Of a DNA stretch of 64,000 bases, positions 23,732 to 36,018 are shown piece after piece. A model generated the notes under the pieces. The model was not told the DNA's origin and did no database searches. It saw only the letters and a program-made list of their open reading frames with translations. This DNA is from Leucaena leucocephala. Taxonomy: Eukaryota > Streptophyta > Magnoliopsida > Fabales > Fabaceae. The number at the start of each line of letters is the position of its first letter. The stretch's first letter is position 1. The translations under genes and the position numbers were made by a program. Location: NCBI GenBank assembly GCA_037074615.1, contig CM073519.1, positions 28,727,001 through 28,791,000 on the forward strand, in the 5' to 3' direction.

Positions 23732-26708
23732 GACCTTTGATTATCAAACTCAAGAATAACATCACATTAGCCTACTTCATAGCCAAAATCCTTTATAATA
23801 CCTGTTTATAAATAAATTCTCGATATTGCCCATTCTAATAGGGGATTCACAATCAACAAATCACAAGTAACAATCTAGGGCTTCAAACTCACTACCAACA
23901 TGTATTCTCAGCATCAAATCCAAATAGAGTATATCATTATATCAGAGTATGCAAAATGAGCCATACTGTGACAATATATAAGTATTCTACATATAACTCA
24001 AAGGAGGATGCTATACAATTGATATAACACTAACCAATCCTCTTAAGCTTTCCATAAGGTCTTAGCACGAGATATCACCTGAAAAATGTTAATAACCACT
24101 GGGTGAGACAAATGTCTCAGTAACCAACACTCATACTTATCATGAATACTAACATGTGGGATAGTTAATAAAATATATGAGATATAAATAATACATATCA
24201 TAATATTATCAAATGGAAATACTACCCTAGTTCCTTATATCAAACAAACCAAATTGCCTTATACCCGTCAACCAAAACCATGGGCTAGTGATAACTACCA
24301 TATAACTGGTTACTCACAAATATCACATTAGCACACATAATGAGTGGAAACTGTTTACCTCTCACCAACAAGTTGAGGAGCCTCGTATTTATTTCACAAT
24401 TACTAGCCAATCAACAACATTTGTATAAATCTGCATCAATAAGTTGTTAATTTGACACAACATATACTTTTAAATAAATACTTACTTTTCTCTTCTAACA
24501 TTATTTTATTTAAAAATTATTAATTCAATATCATAACTAAATTTCTCTATCTCAATCACATTTATTTTCCACATTATCATTCCAATGATAATCCTATATT
24601 GTCTCAACTTTATTCTACTTGTATAAATTCTCATTTAATATCAAACTCTTCAAACAATCAAAAAATCTGAAATGTATAACCCTTAAAGCTTCACCCAAAA
24701 TTTTCAATGCTCACATTTCATAATCAACCTCAAAAATCATAATTCATAATTTCCAATCAAACTCTAACTTTAATTTAATTAAATCAACTACTAAAATCTT
24801 TCAATTATACAAAATTCTCAAATCCCTTAACTTATACTTAACATTCAATAGACTAAACCTTGAGTTTCATCACTAATAAAATTGCCAAACAAATAATTAA
24901 TTTAATTACATAAATTTAAAGTTCCCAATTTTTACCTCTAATTTCTAAATTTCACTCACAATATCCAAATTTTCATTTCAATATTAAATCTTATCATTCC
25001 TATATTTTAATAACTCATTTGCATAATCAATTAACTCATAACTATTCAATTTGATCAAAATTCTCAATTTTTTCAATGTAGGGTTTCAACAAAAATATCT
25101 ATTTTAAATTTACAAGCTCTAGCCACAATCTAAACCGATTAAATATCAATTATACCTCTAATAAATATAACCCAATCATTACACTGATTAAATGCAAATA
25201 GAAAAATTCTAAACCTCTTAAATAACGCAAATAGAAAAATTCTACTCTATAATATTTAAACCCTAACTCTAAACCTATTAAATAACACAAATAGAAAAAA
25301 TCTAAATCGATTAAATGCAAGTATTCACTTGCCTGTATAATTATATAGTTCTTATTTATTGAAAATTCACTTTTGTTCCAAACCCTAATTTTTAAACTTG
25401 CTTCACTTCTAATAAAAATTATATTTCTAAAGACCTCTCTTGGTATAAGAAAGTAATTAGGAAATAATTATGGTAGTAGAAAGATTTTATGAAAATAAAA
25501 TAAAGCTCAAATATATCTAGAAATGGAAAGAAATGGAGTTGGAATGCGATAGAAATGGTGAAGGAGAAGAAGACGTTGCAGGGTTTCTATGTGCATGTTT
25601 GATATATTATAAAAAAGTATGTGGGACCCACTTGAATTTTCTAATATTATATTATATATATTTTAAAGAAATTAGGTAGCGCTGTCTTCTTCTTCTTGTT
25701 TTTTTGTTTTTGTTTTTGTTTTTCTTTTTATTTCAATAATATATTATATATATTACTATGAGGTTCATCTCCTTCTTCTTTCCCTTATTTTCTTTTTGTT
25801 TTTCTTTCTCTTCTTTTTTTTAATAGAAACAATATTTTTTAATAATTTAGATAAACTATCTTAATTTATATAATTAAATAAAAATTTTATCTATTAAAAA
25901 TTAATTTATTCTAATATTATTTAAATCTTAAAATAAAAATAAGAATGTTATAAAAAGCATATCAAAAAGAGAGAAAACTTACATATGTATAAGTTGCTGA
26001 TCAGATAACGTTAATCAAAAGAAGTAAGAAACTATTACCTTCTACGTTTTTTGATCTATATAACTTTTTCAATAAAAGTCAGTTTGACAAACTGAAATTT
26101 TTTTGTAAGTAATGGAAAAGCAAGTTTAGATGTAAAATGACTAAAAATGACATAAATTTTATTAAATAAGATATATTTATATTATATGCATATAATATGA
26201 TAATTTTAAGAGAAATATTAAAAATTAAAATTATAAAAAAATAGTAAGCTAATTTAAGTTAATATACAGTATTTCATTTAAATATTTTAAATTGATAAAT
26301 TAAAAAAAATCATTTCAGACGGAATTTATCTATATTGAAAAAATATTGACTAAAAGTTAAGATTTAACTTATTATTTTATAAAAATATTAATAAATTCAT
26401 TGGCCATACTCATGACTGGACAGAGCATATAGTTTATTACCCAAAAAAAAAAGCAATCAAACAGTACGTGGCGTAGTTAGAGAGAGAAAAGGCAAATAGG
26501 TAGATAAAAAAGTCGTAATAGGAATTCCCCATCTCACTGTACCGCACTGTGCCGAAGAAGATAAAAACTGATTTCGCCCTAAAACTGCCTTTTTCGCAAT
26601 ACGTGCTTATTTTTAATCGTGATCTCAAACAAGAAGAAAATACCCAATCTGGCTTTTATACCACCACCGTACGTTTGTAGGCTCTAAACGATAATCCAAA
26701 CATACTCT
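23732..26708. other. AT-rich unassigned region
   Basis: No protein domain or RNA gene is recognisable. The block at about 24080-24120 (CACTGGGTGAGACAAATG...CTCAG) and a run of TC/TT-rich low-complexity DNA at 25690-25740 suggest an old, diverged LTR in minus orientation, but no termini were found. A decayed duplication around 25190-25320 repeats the words AAATAGAAAAAT and CTAAACC. Base composition is markedly more AT-rich than the LTRs on either side. Part of this may be true host intergenic DNA. Confidence 0.5.
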
Positions 26709-26746
26709 TAGGGTGTGTTTAGATTAACGGTAGAAAAGTGACTTTT

Positions 26747-26758
26747 TTTCAATTTAAC
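26747..26758. repeat. left flanking direct repeat of copia E (12 bp)
   Basis: TTTCAATTTAAC precedes the 5' LTR. TTTCAATTGAAC follows the 3' LTR at 35279-35290, with a single mismatch. This is longer than the 5 bp expected for a copia integrase. Confidence 0.7.
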
Positions 26759-26945
26759 TGTTAAAAGTTGTATTAGAATTATATTTGGGCTTGAAGTCCA
26801 TAAGTCTTTTATAACATTGGATCTATTTTTGTGTGAGCCTATTTCTTTGTACGTTTATGTGGCCTATATATGTAGGATATGTATGATCATTGACTAGTGT
26901 GGTTAATGGAATACACATAATTCTTATTTGCTGGGTCCATCAACA
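26759..26945 (+). repeat. 5' LTR of copia E (187 bp)
   Basis: It begins TGTTAAAAGTTGTATTAG and ends CATCAACA. It aligns end to end with 35091-35278. Confidence 0.92.
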
Positions 26946-26958
26946 TGGTACTAGAGCC
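26946..26958 (+). other. primer binding site of copia E
   Basis: TGGTACTAGAGCC abuts the 5' LTR. It differs slightly from TGGTATCAGAGCC, the complement of the 3' end of plant initiator Met-tRNA used by most copia elements. Confidence 0.85.
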
Positions 26959-27439
26959 ATTAATACTAGGGGAACTATCTACTACACAGGGACCAAAAAG
27001 TCAAGATAGCCCAAGAAGCCACCTTTGCTCCAAGAAAGAGAGGCGTTTGTGCCTTTGAAATGACAATATTGAAGTAACTCTAGGAAGAGGGCTCAACGTT
27101 TGCGTCTTTAAGGAAAATTTCTAGAGGTTTCCATCGGCGATGCTAAAGGATTCCAACAGAGGACCCTGCTCACTAAAAAATTGAAGGATTCCGGCAAAGG
27201 CTCCCATTCACCAAGAGAATGACACACTTGTCATCCAATATCAAGAAGATTTCGATAGAGGACCCCGCTCACTAAGACATTGAAGGGATTATGGGAGAGG
27301 ATCCCGTTCACCAAAAGAAAGGCTCGGGAACGACGCTTGGGATCCAAGATCAAGATTGATATACAGCGATTCTGGGTTTCACGGGAATGACGCAGTCTAA
27401 TTCATGACCTAGCATCTCGAAAGAATAAATTCTATAGCC

Positions 27440-28260
27440 ATGGCTATCAAAAGGGAGTTCGATGACCTTTCTACAGATAAATTGCCATTCACACATCCCC
27501 TATACCTTCATCCGTCATAAACACAAGGCGCCACTATCATTCAACACATACTCACCGGAAGTGATAACTATAATGTATGGTCTCATGTCATGAAAATTGC
27601 TTTTAGAGGAAAACACAAGTTGGGTTTCGTTGAGAGGTCCTGTACCAAAGAATCGTAAGTGAGTCCCTTCTTGAGCAATGGGAACAATGCAATGCTATGG
27701 TTCTTTCTTTGATCTTGAATTCCATCTCAAATGAATTGGCCAGTAGCATCATTTTCTATCAAGATGCTTACCTGGTATGGAGTGATCTCAATGAGCGATT
27801 TGATAAGGTCACAGGCTCCAGAATTTTCTCCGTCCACCAAGAAATAGGTAAACTTCATCAAGACTCACTCACTGTCTAGCCTACTATTCTATACTGAAGG
27901 AATTATGGGAATAACAGACAATGCTTCCCATACCATCCTACAAATGTGAGACATCAAAGGTATATGCAGACATAATACAGCAATAAAAGTTGCTGCAATT
28001 TCTCCTTGGTCTGAATGATTGGTTTGGAATAGTATGAAGTAAAATATTGATGATGAGTCCCCTTCCGTCAGTAAACTAAGCATTTGTAATGGTAATAGAA
28101 GATGAGGCACAAAAGTCAATAACTAGTTCCGCCATAAATAGCCCTATTAAGGGGATTGCGAAAAATGCCAGGGGAAGAGGTCGAGGACGTGGACCCACTA
28201 TCACAAAAAGGGACACACTAAGGATGTCTGTTGGGAAATTGTGGGATATCCGACATATAT
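27440..28260 (+). pseudogene. copia E gag
   Basis: A Met at 27440 opens a frame reading MAIKREFDDLSTDK. A TAA follows, then ILTGSDNYNVWSHVMKIAF and KHKLGFVE, the N-terminal signature of plant copia gag (Retrotran_gag_3 type). After a frame change, LNSISNELASSIIF and DLNERFDKVTGSRIFSVHQE (27720-27850) follow. A GR-repeat (RGRGRGRG near 28170) precedes a degenerate zinc knuckle, KKGHTKDVCWEIVGYP, near 28205-28250. The first cysteines of this knuckle are not visible. The normal product forms the virus-like particle and binds RNA. Here it is broken by stops and at least two frameshifts. Confidence 0.8.
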
Positions 28261-28498
28261 CAAGGGGAATAGCACACGTGGCAATAGTGGTATGGCTAAT
28301 TAGCTGGGAATAGATGATAGCATCGAAGGGGATATGATGGCAAATATATATGATACAATAGCTACACCAACCTTTACTAGGGAATAGTATGACAGATTTC
28401 TGGGGATCCTGATGAGAAAGTCAGAGGTAGTGTGCATGCTTTGACTGGTACTGCAATAGGTTTGAGTAATCTCACTCACAGTACTAACACACACCACT

Positions 28499-29668
28499 TG
28501 GGTAATAGACTCAGGAGCCACTACTCACATGATAGGAAATTTATTGCTCTTTCATACCTATAAAAAGAATTATGGTTATATTAAAAGAATTCAAATACCA
28601 AATGCAGAAAGAATAAATGTCACTCACATAGGCAATATTGGGCTCACTAATGAAATTATGTTAACTAATGTTCTATATGCTTCACAATTAAAGTTTAACC
28701 TCATCTCAATTCCTAAGCTAATTAGAGAACAAGACAGCATGGTAGCATTCTTTCCTAACCATTGCATTATACAGGGCCTTTAGGATAGGAAAGTGAAGGC
28801 GACTGGTAGATTGATAAAGGACCTTTACATATTGAAAATAAAGCCAAAGTGTGATGTTTTGAATGTTGTCAATCCTGATTCACAAAATTTGCATCAAACT
28901 GCTGATATGTGGCTACTACATAATAAACTAGGACATGAACCCATACCTATATTGAGACATCTGCATATTGTAAATGATAAAGATGTGTCATTAAATAGAA
29001 ATTGTGATATATGTATTCAGTCAAAACAAACAAGACTGTCCTTCGCATCAAGTTCTATTAAATATGTTTCTTGTTTTGAATTAATTCTCATGAATGTGTG
29101 GGGACCATATAGGACACCCATACATCAAGGTCAACAATATTTTCAAACAATAGTTGATGATTATTCAAGAGCAGTTTGGATTTTCCTGATGAGATCTAAA
29201 TTAGATACTTTTATCTATATTGAAACTTTATTGCACGTCTTAAATCAATTTTCAATTAAATTCAAGAAATTTAGAAGTGACAATGGAGCGGAATTTATTA
29301 ATAATAAACTTTCGCAATACTTTGGGGAGAAAGGAATCTTACATGAAATCACTTGCCCATATACACCTCAATAAAATAGGGTTGTTGAAAGGAAACATAT
29401 GACTTTAGTGCAAGTTACTAGAAGTTTAATGCTGCAATCAGGAATTCCAATCCAATACTGGGGAGAGTGCATTAGGATGGTAGCATATATCATAAATAGA
29501 GGTCCTTCTAAAGTCCTTAATTATAGCACACCTTATGAAAGACTTTATGGAGAGAAATCAGGATATAGTAACCTAAGGATATTTGGTTTTTTAGCTTATG
29601 CAACAAACCTAAGAGTCAAAGATAAATTCTTCCCTAGAGCTATATGTCTTCTTAGGATATCCAAATAA
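28499..29668 (+). pseudogene. copia E protease and integrase
   Basis: In a single frame, the protease active site reads WVIDSGATTHM with Asp at 28508-28510. It is followed by LTNVLYASQLKFNLISIPKL and a pre-integrase HHCC finger (HNKLGHEP...CDICIQSK, about 28918-29030). The integrase core has LMNVWGP where the first catalytic Asp normally stands (usually DVWGP), so that residue is Asn. The second Asp (RSDNGAEF, about 29273-29296) and the Glu (ERKH) are present. Stops at 28784-28786 and 29372-29374 interrupt it. The family cuts the polyprotein and inserts cDNA. This copy cannot do either. Confidence 0.88.
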
Positions 29669-30189
29669 TCAGAAAGGATATTTGTTTCTTAATCTAAAAA
29701 CAAGAGAAATTTTAATTAGTAGGCATGTTACATTTGTGAAAACCAGTTTCCCTTTAAGGAATTAGAACACACTGAACAAGAGGGAACGAAAATATCTTTA
29801 GTAGCTGTTTCTTCTCATATCCTATGGAAATTCCTTTAAAAGGATTTAGAACAGAAAATAACAGTGAAAATACAGATACAAAATTAGTTGATTCTGAGCA
29901 ACAACATATGCATAACAATGAAAATACAAATACAGAGATAATGAATGCTGACCAGTAGCTTGCGAATGATCAAGAATCTCATGTTAGAGAACAACCTAAT
30001 AATAGATCACATAGAGAAAGGAGGCCACCTATATGGACAAAAGATTGTATATGCAATTTAATTGTTTCTGTAGGATTGGTGCCTTCTCAAAGTAAAGGTA
30101 AATGTCTATACCCTATTGAAAATTGTATATCTTATACTAACGTTTCTGCTTCATACATGTGTTACCTATGTCACATAGATTCTATTGTT

Positions 30190-31160
30190 GAGCCTTCAAC
30201 CTATGTAGAAGCAATATAGGATGCTAAATGGGTTAAAGCAATGAAAATAGAAATAAAGGCATTAGAGAATAATGGGACTTGGGAAATTGTCCCACTTTCA
30301 AGAGGTAGGAAGGCTATAGGTTGTAAATAGGTATTTAAAATTAAATATGATTCACAAGGAAAGATAGATAAGTATAAGGCAAGACTTGTTGTAAAAGGAT
30401 ATAGTCAAAAGGAGGGAATTTATTACCATGAAACATTCTCTCCTGTGGTGAAAATGACAACTATTAGGATAATAATTAAGTTTACTGCTCTATATAGTTG
30501 GAATTTATATTAGATGGATGTCCATAATGCCTTCTTGCAGGGATATCTTGATGAAGAGATATATATGAACATACCCGAAGGTTTCAGTCAGAAAGGGGAG
30601 AACATGGTTTGTAGACTTAAAAAATTTCGATATGGCTTGAAGCAGGCATCAAGACAATGGAATGCTAAGCTTGATATGGCCTTGCTTCAAGGAGGATTCG
30701 TACAAGGTAAACATGACTAATCACTCTTCTATAAGAAGTATGCAAATGAGATAGTATTTGTGCTAGTGTATGTTGATGATTTATTGGTTATAGGAAGTCC
30801 AAGAGTCAAGATAAGGGAAGTCAAATAATATCTATATGATAGTTTTAAAATAAAATATTTAGGAATGATGAAGTATTCTTTAGGTATTGAAATAGCTAAG
30901 TCTAAGAAAGGAAATGTATTATCACAAAGAAAGTATGTGCTGGATTTGTTGGCTGATATAGGCATGAGTGGTTGTAAACCACTTTCAGTTCCAATGGGTC
31001 AAATCTTGAGATTATTGGCTTATGAAGAAGGAAGAGGACAAGTGATCTAATTTGTTGATAGATCTTGAGAGATATAGATGGTTGGTAGGTAAAGTTAATA
31101 TACTTAACAGCAACTTGTCCTGATATTTGTTTCTCTGTGCAGGTTCTTAGCCAATATATG
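30190..31160 (+). pseudogene. copia E reverse transcriptase
   Basis: RT text runs from WVKAMKIEIKALENNGTWEI through KYKARLVVKGYSQKEG, HETFSPVVKMTTIR, MDVHNAFLQGYLDEEIYM (30514-30570), GLKQASRQWN and the catalytic YVDD box at 30769-30780. It continues to MMKYSLGIEIAKSKKG, RKYVLDLLADIG and QVLSQYM near 31155. The palm residues, including both Asp of YVDD, are intact. Stops occur at several Trp or Gln codons (e.g. CK-VFKI and YLY). The reading ends at the A2 insertion at 31169, just before RNase H. Confidence 0.88.
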
Positions 31161-31168
31161 GTGAATCC

Positions 31169-34100
31169 TGTAACATCCTTACTTTTATACGTCTTAGGGA
31201 CCATTCAGTAGCATTTAGAACCACTTACAAGACCTTGGAAGTCCATTAGCCAAATCTGGAATTTTACTCTTTCTCAGGTTACTGTTCATATGGTATTCCA
31301 GATTACGCAACAAACTTTGAAAAATCATAATTAATTCTACAAAACTCGAAATGAAGTGGTTCAAAAATATACATGAATATAACATCTTGAAATTTAAGTG
31401 AAAAATAAGTTTTAGACCAAATGATTAGCCAATTGATACAGTTTATTCGTTGAAGTTTACTGTTCATTTGGTCAAAAACTCTGGAAACAGTTTCTGGTCC
31501 CTTACTTTGGAAATTCATTTCTCTTAATATACACATCCAAATGAAATTTTCTAACTATGAATTTAAATATCTGGATGTGTGCTACATGCTCATAAAATTT
31601 CGTGAACTAATTCCTTCATTTTCTAGGTCAAACTGAAGCCACAACAAAACTGCCATAGGACCTACGTTTTTACCATTTCAGTTTCTTTTCTTTCATTTCC
31701 AATAATTGTTTCAGCATGCACAAGCCATTAAATAAGCTTCTTAACATTCATATATATCATGTACATATGCCATAATTATTACATACAAGTTTATCACATA
31801 AATAGACACCTTACATGGCATTTACATATATGGAAAATGCATAGCATATGCTAGAATCTTAAATACTTCACTTTCCTTCTTCCATGCTTTAGCTCTTCTC
31901 CATGCATACCTTTTCTTCATGCTTGACCTAAATTGGTTGGTTATGGGAGAGTGAGATTCTAGGGAATCTCAGTAGCAAACATTACCACTTAAATATGCAA
32001 GATGGATGCTAATGTATGATATGTAATTTCATTAATCTTTCTTTGATTAGTGACATGCTATCATGCTATATACTTTTACATAAAGTGCATGGCCATGGAA
32101 ACATGTTATTCACAATACATTCAACATCATTTATCATGTCACAACATCATTCAAATAACATATACATGTCAACACATAAGCATACCACATCAAGCACATA
32201 AAGAGGTAAGTTCACTACCTTGCACTTAAGCTTTCCTCTTGATCTTTAGCATTTGCATCCTAGCTTTCCAACCAATAAACCTTTATGCCAATCACTTCCC
32301 AACATGTTCTTGGATGTTTCAAGGTCCTAAACACATTCATATTCATCACATAAGTCATTAGGACTCATGAACTCCAACCATGTTCAAGATTAACTTTGTT
32401 ACCCTCTTTATTGTCATAACTTTCCCTAATATTCACTAATCCACTTGGCTCTTGAATCATTTGATGTCTTGACTTTACCCTACATAATTTCATCTTTTGA
32501 ACTCATTTATCAGCTTAGAATCATAACATTCCAGCTCCTTCATGGCATGCTGTACAGAATTGAACATAAGCACACAATTCTTTCAAAAATTCTCATTTTG
32601 ATTCTAATGCTTCCCATACTTGTTTCTCCACTTTACCCCACACAAATTTTCATTTTAAAACCATTGGAACCATCAAAATCATGAAATTCCAATCACTGTT
32701 CATGGGAATGAACAGTACCGTAAGGAATCTCAAAGACTACAACCTTGAGATTTTAATGTTTCCAAGGTTCAAAACCTTTCCAATCCTACACAAAATCATC
32801 ATACAAACTCAATGGAAGCATTAAATCATTGAAATTCAATTTCCTTCCATCATGAACAGTGCAGACCGAACAGGGCACACTATGGCAAAGTCAAGAATAT
32901 CAATTTGATTCAACAACCAACCACTTAACTAGCTTGTTTAAGCTTCAATCATATGGTTCTAACTTTAATTTCTTCTTTCCCCTTTCCTTTAAGGTCTTTG
33001 GGCAGCACCACCCCTTAGAGAAAACTCAACTTTTCTCCCATTAAAACCCTAAGTTCAGGCTCCCAAATCAAAGGAGAATAAGCTAGGAAAGATTGCTTAC
33101 CTTTAATCTCTAGCTTGCTTGAACTTTGGAACTTTGAATCTTCTTTGTCTTGGCTTGAGTTTTCATTTTGCAAGAGTTTCCCCAAAGGTCCATGAAGCTA
33201 CGGTTTTCTGCAGAATGAGGGGGTATTTATAGCCAAAATCCAAGGAAAATGAATGGCCAAGATTGATTTGGTTACTATTTGATCTAAAGGCTCACATTTA
33301 ATCTTGGATTTAACTTTTTCATAAAATAATAATTATGACATCATGTGGGACAGCTCAAGGGACACCTCAAGGGGTTAGGTGGCATGCTCATAGTGTAAGG
33401 AACCTTCTGGAGAAATTCCAGTCCATTCCGGTACCGATCAGTGCAGTTTCACAACAACCGGACTGTGTTCTGTTCCTAATTTTTTAAAATATACCAGGAT
33501 ATGTATTCTATCCTAGAAATTAATGTATAGGCTTCTCATACCATTGAAAATGTTAGACTGAGTATTTATCTACCATCCATCCCTTGGGAAATGACCAAAA
33601 TACCCTTGGTGTCCTTTCTTGCACTGTACTGACCCTAAGGGCGTAATTGTCATTTCACCCCTTCTTGTACTGCCTCAGGGCATATATTGGCTCAAATAAT
33701 TATATTTATACCATGTGTCACGTTTTTAGCCTATCCCATATGACCAAAATGCCCTTCATCCATCTCTGGTACAATTTGGGCATCTAGGGGCATTTTCGTA
33801 ATTTTGCACTTTTTCTGGCACTAGCCTCTTCTACTGATAGACTGGTTGCCTGGGTTTTGGGCCTTCCTTGGCATCATTATGGGCTTATATATGAGGTCAT
33901 CTGATCTCATTCTATCCAGGCTTACATACCGATAAGTTCCATTATCAGATCACGGGTGTTAACAAACTCCCGTCAAAATTCACTGATATGTGAATAACTT
34001 TTTATACAGAACTTCTTCTGGAGTTCTGTCAGATCCAAGACATCTGACACTGTAGGGCACACTTTTTTGTAATTTGCCCACTTATATCTGAAGTCCATAA

Positions 34101-34533
34101 AATTTGATAAAATTTCAGATAACTTTTAGACTATCAGATAAATATTTACTGTCTGGAGCCCTAATAAAATTTCTGTATCATGTCAGATTATCCAGCATAC
34201 CTTCCTCTATTTACTGATGGAATATGGGACTGAAATACTTACAGGCAGTTCTAAGCCTTTTCTGGCTGAACTTTTCCATAATTACATTTATGTCCCTAAC
34301 TTTTTGCTTAATTATATTTAGGTCCCTAAACTTTTGGAAATTACCATTTTTGGCCCAACATTTATTTCTACTTTAACTTTTGGCCTTTAACCTTTTCCAA
34401 TTTGCGTTTAGGCCCTTCTCTTTCTTTAAGACTTATCTAACCTTTATTATTTCGTCTGATCTTCGTCATAATCCTTTCTAAACCTCTTTCCACTATCAGT
34501 ATTATACAGATAGGGAAAATTTAGGATATGACA
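31169..34533 (-). mobile_element. gypsy LTR A2 (3365 bp, complete termini)
   Basis: On + it starts TGTAACATCC and ends GGATATGACA, and a reverse polypurine tract follows, so it is the 3' LTR of a minus element. Reverse TATA is at 33224-33231. The hairpin (CACTGTTCA ... TGAACAGTA) is near 32695-32717. Flanks (AATCC on the left) are not duplicated, and the host copia element has lost about 150 codons of RNase H at this site. This indicates rearrangement rather than clean insertion. Confidence 0.9.
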
Positions 34534-34896
34534 GTTCTACCCCCCTTAAAATAAATTTCGTCCTTGAAATTTACTCAACATCTAAGTAAATGATTGGGGT
34601 ATTTACCTCTTATCTTTTATCGTGACATATTAACGGAGTTCTTTTTATATCCGCAATTCTTCATATCTTACTATGATCATTCTTTTGTCATGAACCAACT
34701 CACTCAGAGTTGAACTCCAGTTTATTCTATTACTTTCTTGCTACGCATCTATCTGTATATGGACTTTTCACTATGCTAGACTTGTGAGTAGTGTCCATTT
34801 CTTTCATGTCAAACTCCCTCAAATACTGCTATATTCTGGAGCTTCTACCAACTCTTCATCATATTTCTTAGTACAATCACTTATTGCTCATTTGAG
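34534..34896 (-). other. polypurine tract and 3' UTR of A2 element
   Basis: GTTCTACCCCCCTTAAAATA is the reverse of the polypurine tract and adjoining motif. The roughly 360 bp matches 16378-16780. It ends at TTTGAG, joined to AGAACGAAGC of the copia C-terminal region with GAG shared by both sides, a microhomology junction. Confidence 0.8.
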
Positions 34897-35078
34897 AGAA
34901 CGAAGCATATAGATATTGATCTTCATTTTGTTCAGGAAAGGCTACAAGATAAATTGATTAAGTTAGTGTATATGAAATTTGGAGAATAAGAAGTAGACAT
35001 TCTAACCAAGGCAATAGGAAAATATATATAGTCCAAATTACTTAGCTAGTTGGGAGAATTGATATATCCAGTCCCCAA
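34894..35078 (+). pseudogene. copia E pol C-terminal remnant
   Basis: In frame it reads ERTKHIDIDLHFVQERL, then ILTKAIGKYI and LGELIYPVPNLRGS. These correspond to the end of RNase H and the ADxxTK tail in copia pol, with Asp-Ile-Leu-Thr-Lys replacing the usual Asp-Val-Phe-Thr-Lys. The catalytic RNase H core was lost with the A2 insertion. A TAA replaces one expected codon (FGE-EVD). Confidence 0.8.
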
Positions 35079-35090
35079 CTTGAGGGGGAG
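35079..35090 (+). other. polypurine tract of copia E
   Basis: CTTGAGGGGGAG abuts the 3' LTR start TGTTAAAAG, the classic copia arrangement. Confidence 0.88.
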
Positions 35091-35278
35091 TGTTAAAAGT
35101 TGTATTAGTATTGTATTTGGGCTTGAAGGTCCATAAGCCTTTTGTAACATTGAACATGTTTCTATGTAAGCCTATTTCTATGTATGTTTATTTGGCCTAT
35201 ATATGTAGGATATGTATGATCAGTGAGTAGTGTGGTTAATGGAATACACATAATTCTTATTTGCTCGGTGCATCAACA
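35091..35278 (+). repeat. 3' LTR of copia E (188 bp)
   Basis: This is TGTTAAAAG...CATCAACA, homologous over its full length to 26759-26945, with about one dozen visible differences, so the insertion is not recent. Confidence 0.92.
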
Positions 35279-35290
35279 TTTCAATTGAAC
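35279..35290. repeat. right flanking direct repeat of copia E (12 bp)
   Basis: TTTCAATTGAAC differs at one position from 26747-26758. Confidence 0.7.
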
Positions 35291-35565
35291 TTTTATAAAA
35301 ATTAAATTCAGTTGAAGCTGGATAATGTAATATGATTTATATTTAAAAATGGTAAATTAAACATCAATATTAATAAAAACTAACTTATATAAGTTGAGAA
35401 GACAATTTGAAACCCAAAAGCTCTTCCAAACACGTGTTTAGACTGACTTTTTGCATGTCATAATTAAATCAGCAGTTGCTTCCTTGAATTCTACCTCCCA
35501 GCTAGCTAGTAAGTCGTTTCCCACAAAACACGTTCTTAATTATACTTTTCTTCACTTCAAAGTAC

Positions 35566-35573
35566 TATAAATA
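35566..35573 (+). promoter_or_regulatory. TATA box of chitinase pseudogene
   Basis: TATAAATA lies 81 bp upstream of the ATG at 35654, a normal spacing for a plant promoter with a short leader (GAGCCACTACG region). The DNA from 35291 to 35560 holds no coding sequence. Its left part may belong to a small non-autonomous transposon. Confidence 0.65.
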
Positions 35574-35899
35574 CATCTTCCTTTTGTCAAATCACAAAGT
35601 AGAGCCACTACGTCCTTATTAAGATAGAGATTATTTAATTCAGACATAAAATTATGGGTTCTATTAAACACATTTCTTTTTCCTTGCTATCTCTCTTGCT
35701 CATTTATTCTTTATTCTTTGATATCTCCAATGTTGCGGAGGGATCACCATCTATTGAGATGAGTGTTGGAAGTAGTGCTAGAGGTCACTCACTCAACTCC
35801 GCCGATGAAGCCACCCAGCTCGCTTAGTACCTTTGGGATAACTTCCTCAGAGGACAGTCCAGTTCATGGTCGCTAGGTGACGCCTTTTTGGATGGCATT

Positions 35900-35937
35900 G
35901 ACTTTGATATCGTGGCCAGACTTTGATATCGTGGCCA
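35900..35937 (+). repeat. 19-bp tandem duplication in chitinase pseudogene
   Basis: GACTTTGATATCGTGGCCA occurs twice in a row over the catalytic DFDI codons. Nineteen is not a multiple of three, so it shifts the frame. Confidence 0.95.
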
Positions 35938-36013
35938 GTTTAGCACAACATTGGGATGATCTAGCTGAAGCTTTATAGAGTTGGACCACTAGTTGATCCT
36001 CTCTACCGCACCA

Positions 36014-36018
36014 TAATG
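36014..36018. repeat. target-site duplication, left (TAATG)
   Basis: TAATG precedes LTR C and is repeated at 37793-37797. Removing the LTR and one copy restores continuity of the chitinase-like DNA. Confidence 0.92.

Larger units (their letters stand above)
26759..35278 (+). mobile_element. Ty1/copia element E, nested and defective
   Basis: A near-complete copia element in + orientation contains a 187-bp 5' LTR, an initiator-Met primer site, gag, protease, integrase, RT, a fragment of the C-terminal region, a polypurine tract and a 188-bp 3' LTR. The domain order protease-integrase-RT is diagnostic for copia. It is interrupted at 31169-34896 by a minus A2 LTR with UTR that replaced the RNase H. 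Protease and integrase share one frame and the RT lies in another, with stops in each. The LTRs are similar but visibly diverged (for example GCTGGGTCC against GCTCGGTGC near the ends). Confidence 0.9.
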
